Counted from the first letter of the stretch, positions 1 to 9,720 are shown. The stretch is 64,000 bases of DNA from Bosea sp. 685 (GCF_031884435.1 NZ_CP134779.1:1116001-1180000); one strand, 5' to 3'. Translations and numbers: made by a program. The notes: generated by a model not told the origin, from the sequence alone.

Positions 1-320
1 GAATTGTCGTAATCGCCACCGTCATTGGCGTGCCAGAGATCGACCAGGGCGCCGGTGACAGGGCGGCATTGCCGGGTCAGGACGAAGCCGGACAAGGCGA
101 GGATGTCGCCGGGGCCGTCCCCGCGCAAATCGCGCTTCAAGGGCGATGACGGGACGAAATAAGGGCCCTCCGTCTGCCGCTTCGTCGTCGCGGCTGGAGC
201 GCCGCAAGCGGGCGTCAGCGGCAATTCGGCCTCCTGTGCCACGACAAGGCGCGGCAATGCCAAAGCGGCGAACCCGGCCGCGGAGAGGCTGGCTGCAACG
301 AGGTCGCGTCTGCTGATCAT
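1..320 (-). CDS. Intradiol ring-cleavage dioxygenase family protein, N-terminal part (runs off left edge)
   Basis: Reading leftward from an ATG at 320 gives an open frame that reaches the window edge (about 106 codons). It begins with a twin-arginine type signal (MISRRDLVAASLSAAGFAAL) and continues with TEGPYFVP and GALVDLWHAND, typical of the N-terminal beta-sandwich of protocatechuate/catechol dioxygenase-like proteins, which cleave ortho-dihydroxy aromatics between the hydroxyls using Fe(III). The iron ligands (Tyr/Tyr/His/His) lie beyond the edge, so catalysis cannot be checked. It is divergent from fhs with 211 bp between them. The exported, Tat-dependent subgroup is common in soil alphaproteobacteria; the substrate is unknown. 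Confidence 0.8.
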   Translation of the reverse strand, partial: MISRRDLVAASLSAAGFAALALPRLVVAQEAELPLTPACGAPAATTKRQTEGPYFVPSSPLKRDLRGDGPGDILALSGFVLTRQCRPVTGALVDLWHANDGGDYDN

Positions 321-531
321 GGTGTCGGCTCCGGTTGGAGTTCGTCGTCTAGCCTATCAAGAGGGCTGAAAGCCGGCGCCTGCTTGTCTGCGTTTTTCTC
401 AACTCCGTTCCGCGGGATGACGCTCCTGATTTGCAGGAAAGCAGTGGCAGCGCGGCTGGTTTCGCGGCAGTGTCGCAGCGACGATTCCGCGCCCGCCGCT
501 TCAGGCTCCGGCGCGCTCCCATGAGGATGGA

Positions 532-2205
532 ATGCCGACCGATATCGAAATTGCGCGCGCGGCGACGCTGAAGCCGATCGCAACCATCGCCGACAGAGCC
601 GGCATTCCCCAGGAGGCCCTCAACCCCTACGGCAAGTTCATCGCCAAGGTCGATACATCGGCTATTCCCGATTTCGCGAGCAAGCCCGATGGCAAGCTGA
701 TCCTGGTCACGGCGATCAGCCCGACGCCGGCGGGCGAGGGCAAGACGACGACGACAGTGGGGCTCGGCGACGGGCTTTCGCGCATCGGCCGGAATACCAT
801 GATCGCGCTGCGTGAGCCTTCGCTGGGGCCCTGCTTCGGCGTGAAGGGCGGCGCCGCTGGCGGCGGCTATGCCCAGGTCGTGCCGATGGAGCAGATCAAC
901 CTGCACTTCACCGGCGATTTCCACGCCATCACCAGCGCACACAACCTGCTCGCGGCGATGATCGACAACCATGTCTATTGGGGCAACGCGCTCGGGCTCG
1001 ACACTCGCTACATCGCCTGGCGGCGGGTGATGGATATGAACGACCGGGCCTTGCGCTCGACAGTCTCCTCGCTTGGCGGGGCCAGCAACGGCTTTCCACG
1101 CGAGGACGGCTTCGACATCACCGTCGCCTCCGAGGTGATGGCGATCTTCTGCCTGGCGAAGGATCTGCCCGATCTGGAGGAGCGATTGGGCCGGATCGTC
1201 ATTGGCCGCACGCGCGACAAGCGCCCGGTCACGGCAGCCGAGCTCAAGGCGACAGGGGCGATGAGCGTGCTGCTCAAGGACGCCGTGATGCCCAATCTGG
1301 TGCAGACGCTGGAGGGCACGCCGGCCTTCGTCCATGGCGGACCCTTTGCCAATATCGCCCATGGCTGCAATTCGGTGATCGCAACGCGGGCCGCCCTCAA
1401 GCTCGCCGATTATGTCGTGACGGAAGCGGGCTTTGGCGCCGACCTCGGGGCCGAGAAGTTCTTCGACATCAAATGCCGCAAGGCCGGCCTCAAGCCAGCT
1501 GCTGCCGTCGTCGTGGCGACCGTGCGCGCCTTGAAGATGCATGGCGGCATGGCCAAGGACAGCCTGGCCAAGGAGGATCTCGCGGCGCTCGAGGCGGGGC
1601 TCGCCAATCTGGCGCGGCATGTCGAGAACATTCGCAAATTCGGCGTGCCACCGATCGTGGCGATCAATCATTTCACCAACGACACGGCTGCCGAGCATGA
1701 TTTGATCCGCAGCTTCTGCCGCAACCATCTCGGCGTCGAGGCGGTGATCTGCCGCCACTGGGCAGAGGGCGGAGCCGGCACCGAGGAGCTGGCGAACAAG
1801 GTCGTGGCGCTGGCGGAGGGCGGCGAGGCCGATTTCGCGCCGCTCTATCCCGACGTCATGCCGCTCTGGGACAAGCTCGAGACGGTGGCACGCGAGATTT
1901 ATGGCGCCGCCGGGCTCGTCGCCGACGCCAAGGTGCGCGCGCGCTTTGCCGAGCTGGAGGGCGCCGGACACGGGGCGTTGCCGGTCTGCGTGGCGAAGAC
2001 GCAGTATTCCTTCTCGGCCGACCCGACGCTGCGCGGCGCGCCTTCGGGCCATATGGTGCCGGTGCGCGAACTCAGGCTCTCGGCCGGTGCAGGCTTCGTC
2101 GTCGCGATCTGCGGGGACATCATGACGATGCCCGGCCTGCCGCGTGAGCCTGCGGCCGAGCGCATCCATATCGATGCGGCCGGGCAGATCGAGGGGTTGT
2201 TCTAA
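532..2205 (+). CDS. fhs: Formate--tetrahydrofolate ligase
   Basis: The 557-residue product has the usual length of this cytosolic enzyme, which joins formate to tetrahydrofolate with ATP to give 10-formyl-THF. The P-loop [14 protein letters not shown] lies near residues 64-77, and family segments such as [23 protein letters not shown] and [12 protein letters not shown] follow. The ATG at 532 is preceded by a GAGGA-like ribosome site, and the N-terminus ([16 protein letters not shown]) matches the family. It is monocistronic, convergent with the next gene and separated from it by a hairpin. Formate from the frm operon at 7.1-9.6 kb could be its substrate; that link is inference. Confidence 0.97.
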   Translation: MPTDIEIARAATLKPIATIADRAGIPQEALNPYGKFIAKVDTSAIPDFASKPDGKLILVTAISPTPAGEGKTTTTVGLGDGLSRIGRNTMIALREPSLGPCFGVKGGAAGGGYAQVVPMEQINLHFTGDFHAITSAHNLLAAMIDNHVYWGNALGLDTRYIAWRRVMDMNDRALRSTVSSLGGASNGFPREDGFDITVASEVMAIFCLAKDLPDLEERLGRIVIGRTRDKRPVTAAELKATGAMSVLLKDAVMPNLVQTLEGTPAFVHGGPFANIAHGCNSVIATRAALKLADYVVTEAGFGADLGAEKFFDIKCRKAGLKPAAAVVVATVRALKMHGGMAKDSLAKEDLAALEAGLANLARHVENIRKFGVPPIVAINHFTNDTAAEHDLIRSFCRNHLGVEAVICRHWAEGGAGTEELANKVVALAEGGEADFAPLYPDVMPLWDKLETVAREIYGAAGLVADAKVRARFAELEGAGHGALPVCVAKTQYSFSADPTLRGAPSGHMVPVRELRLSAGAGFVVAICGDIMTMPGLPREPAAERIHIDAAGQIEGLF

Positions 2206-2213
2206 AACGCGGC

Positions 2214-2240
2214 GTCATCCCGTGCGCGCCGCGGGATGAC
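2214..2240. terminator. Hairpin between convergent fhs and idonate dehydrogenase genes
   Basis: GTCATCCCG (2214-2222) pairs perfectly with CGGGATGAC (2232-2240) across a 9-nt loop. It fills the 40-bp gap between two convergent stop codons, so it could end transcription from both sides. No long T-run follows, and the arm sequence GTCATCC also occurs in the dispersed repeats of this window, so a repeat remnant is the alternative. Confidence 0.5.
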
Positions 2241-2245
2241 ATCCC

Positions 2246-3280
2246 TTAGAAAGCGAGCTGTACCTTCATCGCCTTCGACTTGTCGGCGGCGAGATCGAAA
2301 GCCTCGATCGCGCGCTCGACCGGGATCGAGGCCGTCAGCAGCGGCGAGAGGTCGATGCTGCCCGAGCCGATCATCGCCACCGCCCAGTCGAACTCCTCAT
2401 GGAAGCGGAAGGAGCCGCGCAGGTCGAACTCCTTGGCAACGAGCACATTCATCGGCAGGGTGAAATTGCCGCCGACGCCGATCTGCACGATGGTGCCGCC
2501 CGAGCGCACAACGTCGAAGGCTCCCGTCAGTGCGTGCTGATTGCCTGAGGCCTCGAACATCACGTCGAAGGCGCCCTTCTCAGCACCATATTCCGCCTTC
2601 AGCCGCTCCGGTTCGGCCATGACGTTGATCGCTGCGGTCGCGCCCATCTTCAGCGCTGTCGGCAAGGGACCATCGACCACATCGGTCGCGACGATCTCGG
2701 AGGCTCCCGCCGCCTTGGCCGCGACCATGGCGAGCACGCCGATCGGGCCTGAGCCCGTCACCAGCACGCGTTTGCCGAGCAATGGACCGGCGCGCTTGGC
2801 GGCATGCAGGCAGACCGAGAGCGGCTCGGCGAAGGCGGCCATGGCCGCGCTGACACCGGCTGCGACCTTAACGGCCTGGCGCTCCTCGACGACGAGGATG
2901 TCGCGGAAGCCGCCCTGGACATGGGGAAAGCGCATCGCCGAGCCGTAGAACAGCATGTCGGTGCAGTGCTGCTGCTGGCCCATCTGGCAATAACGGCAGC
3001 GTCCGCAGGCGCGGCTGGGATTGACCGCGACGCGGTCGCCGGGCTTGACGCGCGAAACCTCGCCGCCCACGGCCTCAACCGTGCCGGCGATCTCATGGCC
3101 AAGGATCATCGGCTCCTTGACGCGGATCGTGCCGAAGCCACCATGCAGGTAATAATGCAGGTCGGAGCCGCAGATGCCGCCGGCCTCGATGCGCACCCGG
3201 ACATCGAGCGGCCCGAGCTCCGGCGCGGTCGTCTCCTCGACGCGCAGATCCTTCTCGGCATGGATGACGACGGCGCGCAT
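2246..3280 (-). CDS. Zinc-dependent L-idonate 5-dehydrogenase-like alcohol dehydrogenase
   Basis: A medium-chain dehydrogenase of 344 residues. The catalytic zinc ligands are Cys37 (GGICGSDLHYY) and His62-Glu63 (GHE); the structural zinc site is Cys92, 95, 98 and 106; the NAD-binding GSGPIG lies near residue 176. GICGSDLHYYLHGGFG is characteristic of the L-idonate 5-dehydrogenase branch, which interconverts L-idonate and 5-ketogluconate. I chose the ATG at 3280 because an ATG 18 bp upstream would place the GGGAGAA ribosome site inside the gene. It is divergent from a gluconate 5-dehydrogenase-like gene, the partner enzyme of the pathway. No transporter or kinase for sugar acids is next to them. 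Substrate assignment rests on family resemblance. Confidence 0.85.
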   Translation of the reverse strand: MRAVVIHAEKDLRVEETTAPELGPLDVRVRIEAGGICGSDLHYYLHGGFGTIRVKEPMILGHEIAGTVEAVGGEVSRVKPGDRVAVNPSRACGRCRYCQMGQQQHCTDMLFYGSAMRFPHVQGGFRDILVVEERQAVKVAAGVSAAMAAFAEPLSVCLHAAKRAGPLLGKRVLVTGSGPIGVLAMVAAKAAGASEIVATDVVDGPLPTALKMGATAAINVMAEPERLKAEYGAEKGAFDVMFEASGNQHALTGAFDVVRSGGTIVQIGVGGNFTLPMNVLVAKEFDLRGSFRFHEEFDWAVAMIGSGSIDLSPLLTASIPVERAIEAFDLAADKSKAMKVQLAF

Positions 3281-3307
3281 GGCGTTCTCCCAGTGCAAGA
3301 CTGATGT

Positions 3308-3341
3308 ACGAGACTTGGCGATCTACGAGACTTGGCGATCT
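3308..3341. repeat. Perfect 17-bp tandem duplication in a divergent promoter region
   Basis: ACGAGACTTGGCGATCT occurs twice head to tail (3308-3324 and 3325-3341) between the divergent dehydrogenase genes, 28 bp upstream of the idonate dehydrogenase start. It could be a duplicated regulator site or a recent slippage duplication. A palindrome AATCGATT lies at 3363-3370 on the other side of the spacer. Confidence 0.85.
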
Positions 3342-3451
3342 CGGCCCAGCTTGCGATTGTCTAATCGATTGAAAGATGCTTACCGAAATCGAGCCCGCGC
3401 AGGCAAACGCAAACTGCGCAGGTCAGACGCGCCGTAACCGGAGATCCACCG

Positions 3452-4219
3452 ATGTCGCTTTCGCTGTTCAGCCTCGCGGGCAAGATCGCCCTGATCACCG
3501 GCTCCGGCCAGGGCATCGGACTGGCGCTTGCCGAGGGTTTGTCGGAAGCCGGCGCGCATGTCGTGCTCAATGGCCGCGACAAGGCCAAGCTGGAAGCGGC
3601 GGCGAAGACGATCTCGGCTGCCGGCCGCGAGGTCTCGGTCGCCCCCTTCGACGTCACGGATCAGGCGGCTGTCGAGGCCGGCGTCGCGATGATCGAGGCC
3701 GAGATCGGGCCGATCGACATTCTGATCAACAATGCCGGCATGCAGAAGCGCGCGCCCTTCACCGAGTTCCCGGTCGAGGGCTGGCACGAGGTCATGGCGA
3801 CGAACCTGCATTCGGTGTTTTATGTCACGCAAGCCGTGACCAAGCGCATGGTGCCGCGCAAGCGCGGCAAGGTCATCAGCATCGGCTCGGTGATGAGCGA
3901 GCTCGGCCGCGCCACGATCATCCCGTACACCGCCTCCAAGGGCGCGGTGAAGATGATGACGCGGGGCCTGGCCGCCGAGCTCGGCAAGCACAACATCCAG
4001 GCCAACGCGATCGGGCCGGGCTATTTCACCACCGAGATCAACAAGGCGCTGATCGCCGACGAGGCGTTCTCGGCCTGGGTCAGCAGCCGCACGCCGGCAG
4101 GCCGCTGGGGGGAGACGAAGGAGCTGGTGGGCGCCGCAATCTTCCTGTCTTCGGCGGCATCGGACTATGTCAACGGCCATCTGCTGATGGTCGATGGCGG
4201 GCTGACCTCGGTGGTGTGA
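3452..4219 (+). CDS. Gluconate 5-dehydrogenase-like short-chain dehydrogenase
   Basis: A classical short-chain dehydrogenase of 255 residues: cofactor motif TGSGQGIG near residues 16-23, NNAG near 92-95, catalytic Ser in IGSVMS and the Tyr-Lys pair in YTASKG. The sequence following the motifs (ATIIPYTASKGAVKMMTRGLAAELGKHNIQANAIGPGYF) is that of gluconate 5-dehydrogenases, which reduce 5-ketogluconate to D-gluconate. Its divergent neighbour is the idonate dehydrogenase, so together they would turn L-idonate into gluconate. The ATG at 3452 follows GGAGATCCACCG, a reasonable ribosome site. Confidence 0.87.
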   Translation: MSLSLFSLAGKIALITGSGQGIGLALAEGLSEAGAHVVLNGRDKAKLEAAAKTISAAGREVSVAPFDVTDQAAVEAGVAMIEAEIGPIDILINNAGMQKRAPFTEFPVEGWHEVMATNLHSVFYVTQAVTKRMVPRKRGKVISIGSVMSELGRATIIPYTASKGAVKMMTRGLAAELGKHNIQANAIGPGYFTTEINKALIADEAFSAWVSSRTPAGRWGETKELVGAAIFLSSAASDYVNGHLLMVDGGLTSVV

Positions 4220-4249
4220 CGGCGCCTAGATCACGTGGCATTCGCATTT

Positions 4250-4368
4250 GAACCACGCCGTCATCCTGGCCGCAGCGAAGCGGAGCGCCGGGATCCATCA
4301 TAAGGCTCTGACGCTCTACGATGGATCCCGGGACGCCCTGCGGGCGCCCAGGATGACGCAGTGGTTCC
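4250..4368. repeat. Dispersed palindromic repeat, family C copy 1
   Basis: A 119-bp element with inverted ends (GAACCACGCCGTCATCCTGG at one end, CCAGGATGACGCAGTGGTTC at the other) and an internal inverted pair around GGATCCATC and GATGGATCC. Two related copies lie at 49073-49197 and 58571-58724. It fills most of the space between two convergent genes. The long dyad would fold into a near-continuous hairpin in RNA. It has no coding capacity of its own. Confidence 0.85.
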
Positions 4369-4385
4369 GAGGCCAACGATGACAT

Positions 4386-6395
4386 TCAGTTGCGCTTCTC
4401 CTGCGGGTCCGGGTGCCCGTCGATGCGCATCTGGAAGAGGAAATAGGTCGGCGAACAGAAGCCGTAATCCTTGACCAGATCGGCCGCGCCGGGCACGTCG
4501 TCGGGCATTGCCTGGCACATGTAATCCTCCCGGCAGAAGCGCGTCGCGCTGCAGGTGCCGCGATTGCCGCGCGTGACGGATTTGGCGAGGCAGGCGTCGA
4601 AATTATTGGTCGCGACGCAATCGTCGAAGGCCTTGCCACCGGCGAGGCCGCAAATCTCGTCGGGCGTCTTGCCGCCCGCAAAGCCTGCGAAATTCTTGTC
4701 GGCGGCGTTGCATTGGCGATAGGCCATGCCGCCGGGCACGCCGATCTTGGCCGGCCGGCAATTGAAGCTGTCTTGCGAGAAGCTTTTGGCGAAGGCGCCG
4801 AACTGCCCCGTCAGTTTGTATGTGTCGAGATAGGGCTTGCCGACGACCGTCGTGATTGCGCCGGAGAGGCAAGGCTGGCCTGAAAAATTGCGTGCTTCCT
4901 CCAGCTTCAGGCATTGCCCGAGCCCGGGGCCGACAGAGGGGTTGGCGATGATCGCCTTGCAGGTCGAGCCGCTGCCGCAGGTCCAGTTTTCGCCGAAGCT
5001 CGAGCGGGCTGCATCGGTGAGGCATGGCATCGTCAGCCCTGCAGCGCGATAGCTGAACGGTTTGCCGGGCTGCCAGCTGGCGGGCGGCGCGAAGGAGAGG
5101 GGGCGATAGCGGTCGGGTTCGCGGCCTGCCGCCATCGCCTCGATATAGGCCGCGCGGCGGATGGTCTCGGCGTGGAAATGCGGGGAGACGCCGGTCTTGA
5201 TCCGGTTCAATGGCGATGTGGTGGCGTCGTCGAGCCCGAACATATGGAAGCCGGCCGTCGCATTGGCCTGATGGCAGCCCATGCAGGTGCCGTTGTCCAA
5301 GCGCTCGATGATGCCGCGCTCCGTGCGGACCAGTCGCGTCGCGCCCAGATCCAGGCCGGCCAGCGCACCGGCCGGCAGTATCTCGGTGAAGGGGTGGTTG
5401 GCGAGGCGGGCGCTGCCGAAGGTCGAGTACGAGATCGCCTTCGTCGCCAGAAAGCGCGTCGGCAGCAGGTAGACGCCCTGGTCGATCGCCGGAACATGGT
5501 CGCGGACATAGTCGACGAGGTCCTTGCGTAGAGCCGCGTCGGCCTTCAGGCGGGGAATGTCGGGCGTGTTTTCCAACGGCTTGGGCGAAAGCGTCAGGGC
5601 GCCATCCTGTCTCGCGGTGGCGAAGACCCGTAGCAGATAGGCGGCCTGTCCGCCGAACTGCGTTTCCATGCCGGAGGGAAAGCGCACGATCTGCGCATTG
5701 ATCTCGACCTGCTTCAGGTTCAGCCGTGCCCGTGCGAGCGGTCCCTCGATGATCGTCCTGGCGCTGACTGCAGCCTCCACGCTCGCCTGCAGGGGCAGCC
5801 AGAGCGCGGCCATATCGTTGCAGGTCTCGCCGGGCAAAGCCGCGGCCGTGAAGACGGCGTTCAGCGTGAAAGGCAGGCGCGAGGCGAGCTGGCGCTTCAG
5901 TTTCGTATCCTGGAACGCATAGGCGAGGCGATAGATCAGCCGAACCTCGCCGCAGCCGGTCTCGCCGCCGAGGCTGGCGAAATCGTGCCGGTCGAGCCGG
6001 TTGACGACGGCGCTCAGCCGAAACTGCGCGATCGGCGAATTCAGCCAGCCGAGATCGATGATGCGGCCAACATTGCCATCGGTGACTTCGAACAGCTTGC
6101 GTCCGTTGACTGCCATCTCTGCACGCAGGCCCGAGACGTCGTCGCGGAGATGGCTCGCGATGACGCGGAAGGCTGCGCTGGCGCGCGTGAGATCGGCGGT
6201 CGATGAGGCCTGCGCCTGTCCGAGGATCGCACCGAGAGAAAAGCCCGCGGCTTCGATCTGCCGCAAGGTCGCGACGTCCTGGATGTCGGTCAGTGCGGGC
6301 CGGCGATTGGGAGGCTGCTGCGCCGAGAGTTCGACCGTCGCCATTGCCAGGACGAGCGAGGCGAGGGCGATCCTGAGGCCAGTCGACCAGCGCAT
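4386..6395 (-). CDS. Large secreted protein with one CxxCH haem-binding motif, function unknown
   Basis: The 669-residue product begins with a clear signal peptide (MRWSTGLRIALASLVLAMATVELSAQ) and should be periplasmic or outer-membrane. One c-type haem motif CMGCH sits at residues 371-375, followed by an F-H-M-F-G stretch where an axial Met could lie. The C-terminal third is rich in cysteines (for example CLTDAARSSFGENWTCGSGSTC), suggesting disulfides. The start at 6395 is preceded by GGAGAGAGCGG; a longer reading to 6497 would run into a dispersed repeat and was rejected. I do not recognise the family; it may be an uncharacterised cytochrome-c-domain protein. It is monocistronic. Confidence 0.75.
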   Translation of the reverse strand: MRWSTGLRIALASLVLAMATVELSAQQPPNRRPALTDIQDVATLRQIEAAGFSLGAILGQAQASSTADLTRASAAFRVIASHLRDDVSGLRAEMAVNGRKLFEVTDGNVGRIIDLGWLNSPIAQFRLSAVVNRLDRHDFASLGGETGCGEVRLIYRLAYAFQDTKLKRQLASRLPFTLNAVFTAAALPGETCNDMAALWLPLQASVEAAVSARTIIEGPLARARLNLKQVEINAQIVRFPSGMETQFGGQAAYLLRVFATARQDGALTLSPKPLENTPDIPRLKADAALRKDLVDYVRDHVPAIDQGVYLLPTRFLATKAISYSTFGSARLANHPFTEILPAGALAGLDLGATRLVRTERGIIERLDNGTCMGCHQANATAGFHMFGLDDATTSPLNRIKTGVSPHFHAETIRRAAYIEAMAAGREPDRYRPLSFAPPASWQPGKPFSYRAAGLTMPCLTDAARSSFGENWTCGSGSTCKAIIANPSVGPGLGQCLKLEEARNFSGQPCLSGAITTVVGKPYLDTYKLTGQFGAFAKSFSQDSFNCRPAKIGVPGGMAYRQCNAADKNFAGFAGGKTPDEICGLAGGKAFDDCVATNNFDACLAKSVTRGNRGTCSATRFCREDYMCQAMPDDVPGAADLVKDYGFCSPTYFLFQMRIDGHPDPQEKRN

Positions 6396-6463
6396 CCGCT
6401 CTCTCCGCACTGAGGCGCCGTCTCGCAATGACGCTAAGGATAGCGAGTGAGCGGTGCCCTCGT

Positions 6464-6594
6464 CTAGAGCAGTTTCCGATCCAATTGGATCGTTCAACAG
6501 CTCTAGCTCTTTGTTTTAATGCGTTTTCTCCGCGCAAACGCTTCGCGTTTGTCGCGGGGGAACCGGTGTCCACTTCGCTCGAAAACGCTCTCGC
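6464..6594. repeat. CTAG-bordered palindromic repeat, family B copy 1
   Basis: Begins CTAGAGCAGTTTCCGATCC, holds the palindrome GATCCAATTGGATC, then AACCGGTGTCCACTTCGCTC and GAAAACGCTC. Related to the copies at 27883-27996 and 49235-49315. This copy is the most diverged: its right end reads CTCTCG instead of CTCTAG, and its centre carries an additional AACGCTTCGCGTTT dyad. Confidence 0.8.
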
Positions 6595-6605
6595 GGTCGC
6601 AGGCT

Positions 6606-7007
6606 TCAGGCCGGCTTGCCGTCGCGGGCCTTGCTGGCGCGCAACTCGAATTCCTGGCGGATCGCCTCGAGTTTCTCCTCGTCGAGCTCTTCCAGATCGA
6701 GCAGTTCCTCGCGCGCGCCCTCCAGCCGCACGATCAATTCGTCGAGCTTGATCTGCATCGCGGCGCTGTCACGATTCTGGCTGTTCTGGATGATGAAGAC
6801 CATCAGGAAGGTGATGATGGTCGTCGAGGTGTTGATCACCAATTGCCAGGTGTCGTTGAAGCCGAAGAAGGGCCCCGATAGGCCCCATAGGACAATTACC
6901 GCGACGGCGATGACGAAGGTCTGCGGCCTGCCCGCCCAACGCGCCGTCGCCTGTGACAAGCGGGTGAACAGCGAGCGATCGGTCAGCAATGCGACAGGAG
7001 ACGGCAT
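6606..7007 (-). CDS. Low-affinity iron permease family small membrane protein
   Basis: A 133-residue protein with two membrane helices (about residues 28-50, FVIAVAVIVLWGLSGPFFGF, and 58-76, VINTSTTIITFLMVFIIQ) followed by a conserved cytosolic helix NSQNRDSAAMQIKLDELI and an acidic coiled-coil-like tail (EELLDLEELDEEKLEAI). This arrangement is that of the 'low affinity iron permease' family (PF04120), named after yeast Fet4; in bacteria an iron-transport role is largely unproven. The gene stands alone, 11 bp from a dispersed repeat. Confidence 0.85.
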   Translation of the reverse strand: MPSPVALLTDRSLFTRLSQATARWAGRPQTFVIAVAVIVLWGLSGPFFGFNDTWQLVINTSTTIITFLMVFIIQNSQNRDSAAMQIKLDELIVRLEGAREELLDLEELDEEKLEAIRQEFELRASKARDGKPA

Positions 7008-7083
7008 GGCGATTTTCCCCGGGCCGGATTTTGGCCTGCAGATTCAACGCATATCGGGGCCGCGCGTTCCGTCGCCGGATGGT

Positions 7084-7923
7084 TCAGCCGGGCAGCAGGC
7101 GCCGCGCATGCCAGGCGATGTGCTGCGCCATGAAGGTCGAGACGAAGGTGTAGGAGTGGTCGTAGCCCTCGCGCATCGTCAGTTCGAGCGGGATCTCGGC
7201 CTGGACGCAGGCAAGCTCCAGCAGCCAGGGCCGCAACCCCTCCTGCAGGAAGCCGTCGGCGGTGCCCTGGTCGACCAGGAGGTCCTTGAGGCGGTGCCCG
7301 TCGGCGATCAATGCGGTGGAGTCATATGCGCGCCATGTCGTCTCGTCCGGCCCGAGATATTTCTCGAAGGCGGGCCGCGACCAGCCGGCGGTCGAGGGCT
7401 GGGTGATCGGCGCGAAGGCCGAGACTGAGGTGTAACGCATCGGATTCTTGAGCGCGAGCGTGATCGCGCCATGGCCGCCCATCGAATGGCCGAAGATGCC
7501 CTGGCGGCCCATGTCGAGCGGAAAATGCTGCGAGACCAGCGCCGGCAATTCGTCGCGGATATAGCTCTCCATGCGATAGTTCTTCGCATAAGGCTCTTGC
7601 GTCGCATCGAGATAGAAGCCGGCGCCGGAGCCGAATTGCCAGTTATCCGGCTCGTCGGGAATGCCCTCGCCGCGTGGGCTGGTGTCGGGGCAGATGATGG
7701 CGACGCCGTTGGCCGCTGCGGCGGCGCGGTACTCGCCCTTGTCCATGACGTTTTGGTGCGAGCAGGTCAGGCCCGAGAGATACCAGAGCACCGGCACCGG
7801 CCCGTCCTCGATCTGCTGCGGCAGGAAGATCGCGAAAGTCATCGGGCAGGCGCAGACCGCGCTGTCATGACGATAGACACGCTGCGAGCCGCCGAAGGCC
7901 TTTGAGGAGGAGATGAGTTCCAT
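7084..7923 (-). CDS. fghA: S-formylglutathione hydrolase
   Basis: An esterase-D type alpha/beta hydrolase of 279 residues that releases formate and glutathione from S-formylglutathione in the cytosol. The nucleophile Ser147 lies in GHSMGGHGA, the acid is in VDQGTADGF and the histidine in YDHSY; the conserved LSGLTCSHQN segment is near residues 49-57. The ATG at 7923 follows AAAGGACACCCG; a longer reading to 8040 enters a dispersed repeat and was rejected. It is the last gene of frmR-frmA-fghA, 205 bp after frmA, with a family D repeat in the gap. Confidence 0.95.
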   Translation of the reverse strand: MELISSSKAFGGSQRVYRHDSAVCACPMTFAIFLPQQIEDGPVPVLWYLSGLTCSHQNVMDKGEYRAAAAANGVAIICPDTSPRGEGIPDEPDNWQFGSGAGFYLDATQEPYAKNYRMESYIRDELPALVSQHFPLDMGRQGIFGHSMGGHGAITLALKNPMRYTSVSAFAPITQPSTAGWSRPAFEKYLGPDETTWRAYDSTALIADGHRLKDLLVDQGTADGFLQEGLRPWLLELACVQAEIPLELTMREGYDHSYTFVSTFMAQHIAWHARRLLPG

Positions 7924-7953
7924 CGGGTGTCCTTTCGCGGGGGGCGCGGCGAA

Positions 7954-8094
7954 TGCCCTGCCGTCATTCTCGGGCGGAGCCCCCGGGTCCGGCCTCTGGC
8001 CGGCCCAAGGATAAACTCCGCGCAGACCCGAGAATCTCATGACGGAAAGGCACTGGTTTCCGAGATGGTCGGGTCAAGCCCGACCATGACGGCT
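7954..8094. repeat. Dispersed palindromic repeat, family D copy 1
   Basis: Two inverted pairs side by side: GTCATTCTCGGG (7963-7974) against CCCGAGAATCTCATGAC, and ATGGTCGGGTCAAGCCCGACCAT. A related element lies at 44171-44263, and a short piece (GAGCCCGAGCATGACG) at 14035-14050. It lies inside the formaldehyde operon between frmA and fghA, so it is probably transcribed and could affect mRNA decay between the two genes. Confidence 0.8.
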
Positions 8095-8128
8095 CAGTGC
8101 CTGCCAGATGCGGCTAAAGAACGGCCGC

Positions 8129-9241
<1,113 letters not shown>

Positions 9242-9287
9242 CGGGTGTGTCCTTCTTTTGGGGTTTTTGCTTTTTGGGGTCTTGCAG

Positions 9288-9572
9288 TTATTTCAGATAG
9301 GGGCGGATGGCGCGCATGATCTGTGTGATCTCCGCCTCGCCGTCTTGCGGCGTGGTCTTTCCGCTCGCCCTTCCCAGTATGGTTTCGCGCAGATGGCTTT
9401 CGAGGACCTCGGCCATCAACCCGGTCGCCGCACCGCGCAGCGCCGAGAGCTGCTGCAGCAGCGCACCGCACTCATCACCGCGCTCGACCGCGAGGACGAG
9501 CGCATCGGCCTGCCCTCTGATCCGGCGCAGCCGGGCGATGGCGCGCTTCTTCTCTTCGGGTGTATGCGGCAT
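9288..9572 (-). CDS. frmR: Formaldehyde-responsive repressor FrmR
   Basis: A 94-residue all-helical DUF156 (CsoR/RcnR/FrmR) regulator. In E. coli FrmR, formaldehyde bridges the N-terminal Pro2 and Cys35 of a neighbouring subunit; both residues are present here (MPHTPEEKKR and DECGALLQQ, Cys35), as is His60 in EVLESH. CsoR-type copper sensing is less likely because the gene leads an frmA-fghA operon and begins MPxTPEEKK like FrmR. An operator-like inverted repeat lies 10 bp upstream of its ATG, so autoregulation of the whole operon is expected. Confidence 0.95.
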   Translation of the reverse strand: MPHTPEEKKRAIARLRRIRGQADALVLAVERGDECGALLQQLSALRGAATGLMAEVLESHLRETILGRASGKTTPQDGEAEITQIMRAIRPYLK

Positions 9573-9581
9573 GCGGTTGGT

Positions 9582-9598
9582 ATACTGGGGTGGAGTAT
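9582..9598. promoter_or_regulatory. Predicted FrmR operator
   Basis: ATACT-GGGGTGG-AGTAT: an AT-rich inverted repeat around a G-tract, located 10-26 bp upstream of the frmR ATG. This is the architecture of CsoR/RcnR/FrmR sites (AT half-sites flanking a G/C run). It would overlap the promoter or the transcript start of frmR-frmA-fghA. Confidence 0.75.
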
Positions 9599-9654
9599 GG
9601 AAGGCGGACGCTAATATGGCCCTGGCGAGCGTGTCAATGGCGCCCCAGCGGACT

Positions 9655-9691
9655 CAAACAAAAACGGCGGCCGCGTTGTCGGGGCCGCCGT
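9655..9691 (-). terminator. Rho-independent terminator downstream of the outer-membrane protein gene
   Basis: Read on the minus strand, ACGGCGGCC (9691-9683) and GGCCGCCGT (9672-9664) form a perfect 9-bp stem with a 10-nt loop, followed at once by TTTTTGTTTG. This is the best intrinsic terminator in the window. It would end transcripts coming from the gene at 9843-10745 before they reach frmR. Confidence 0.8.
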
Positions 9692-9720
9692 TCAGGGAAT
9701 GCGCGGAAATGGCGCGATCG

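Noticed and set aside
349..2169. 606-codon minus-strand frame opposite fhs
   Set aside because: Antisense shadow; the plus strand encodes a complete formate-THF ligase.
4603..6573. Second long frame on the same strand as the CxxCH protein
   Set aside because: Arg/Ala-rich with no signal peptide, overlaps a repeat; the other frame has signal peptide, haem motif and good ribosome site.
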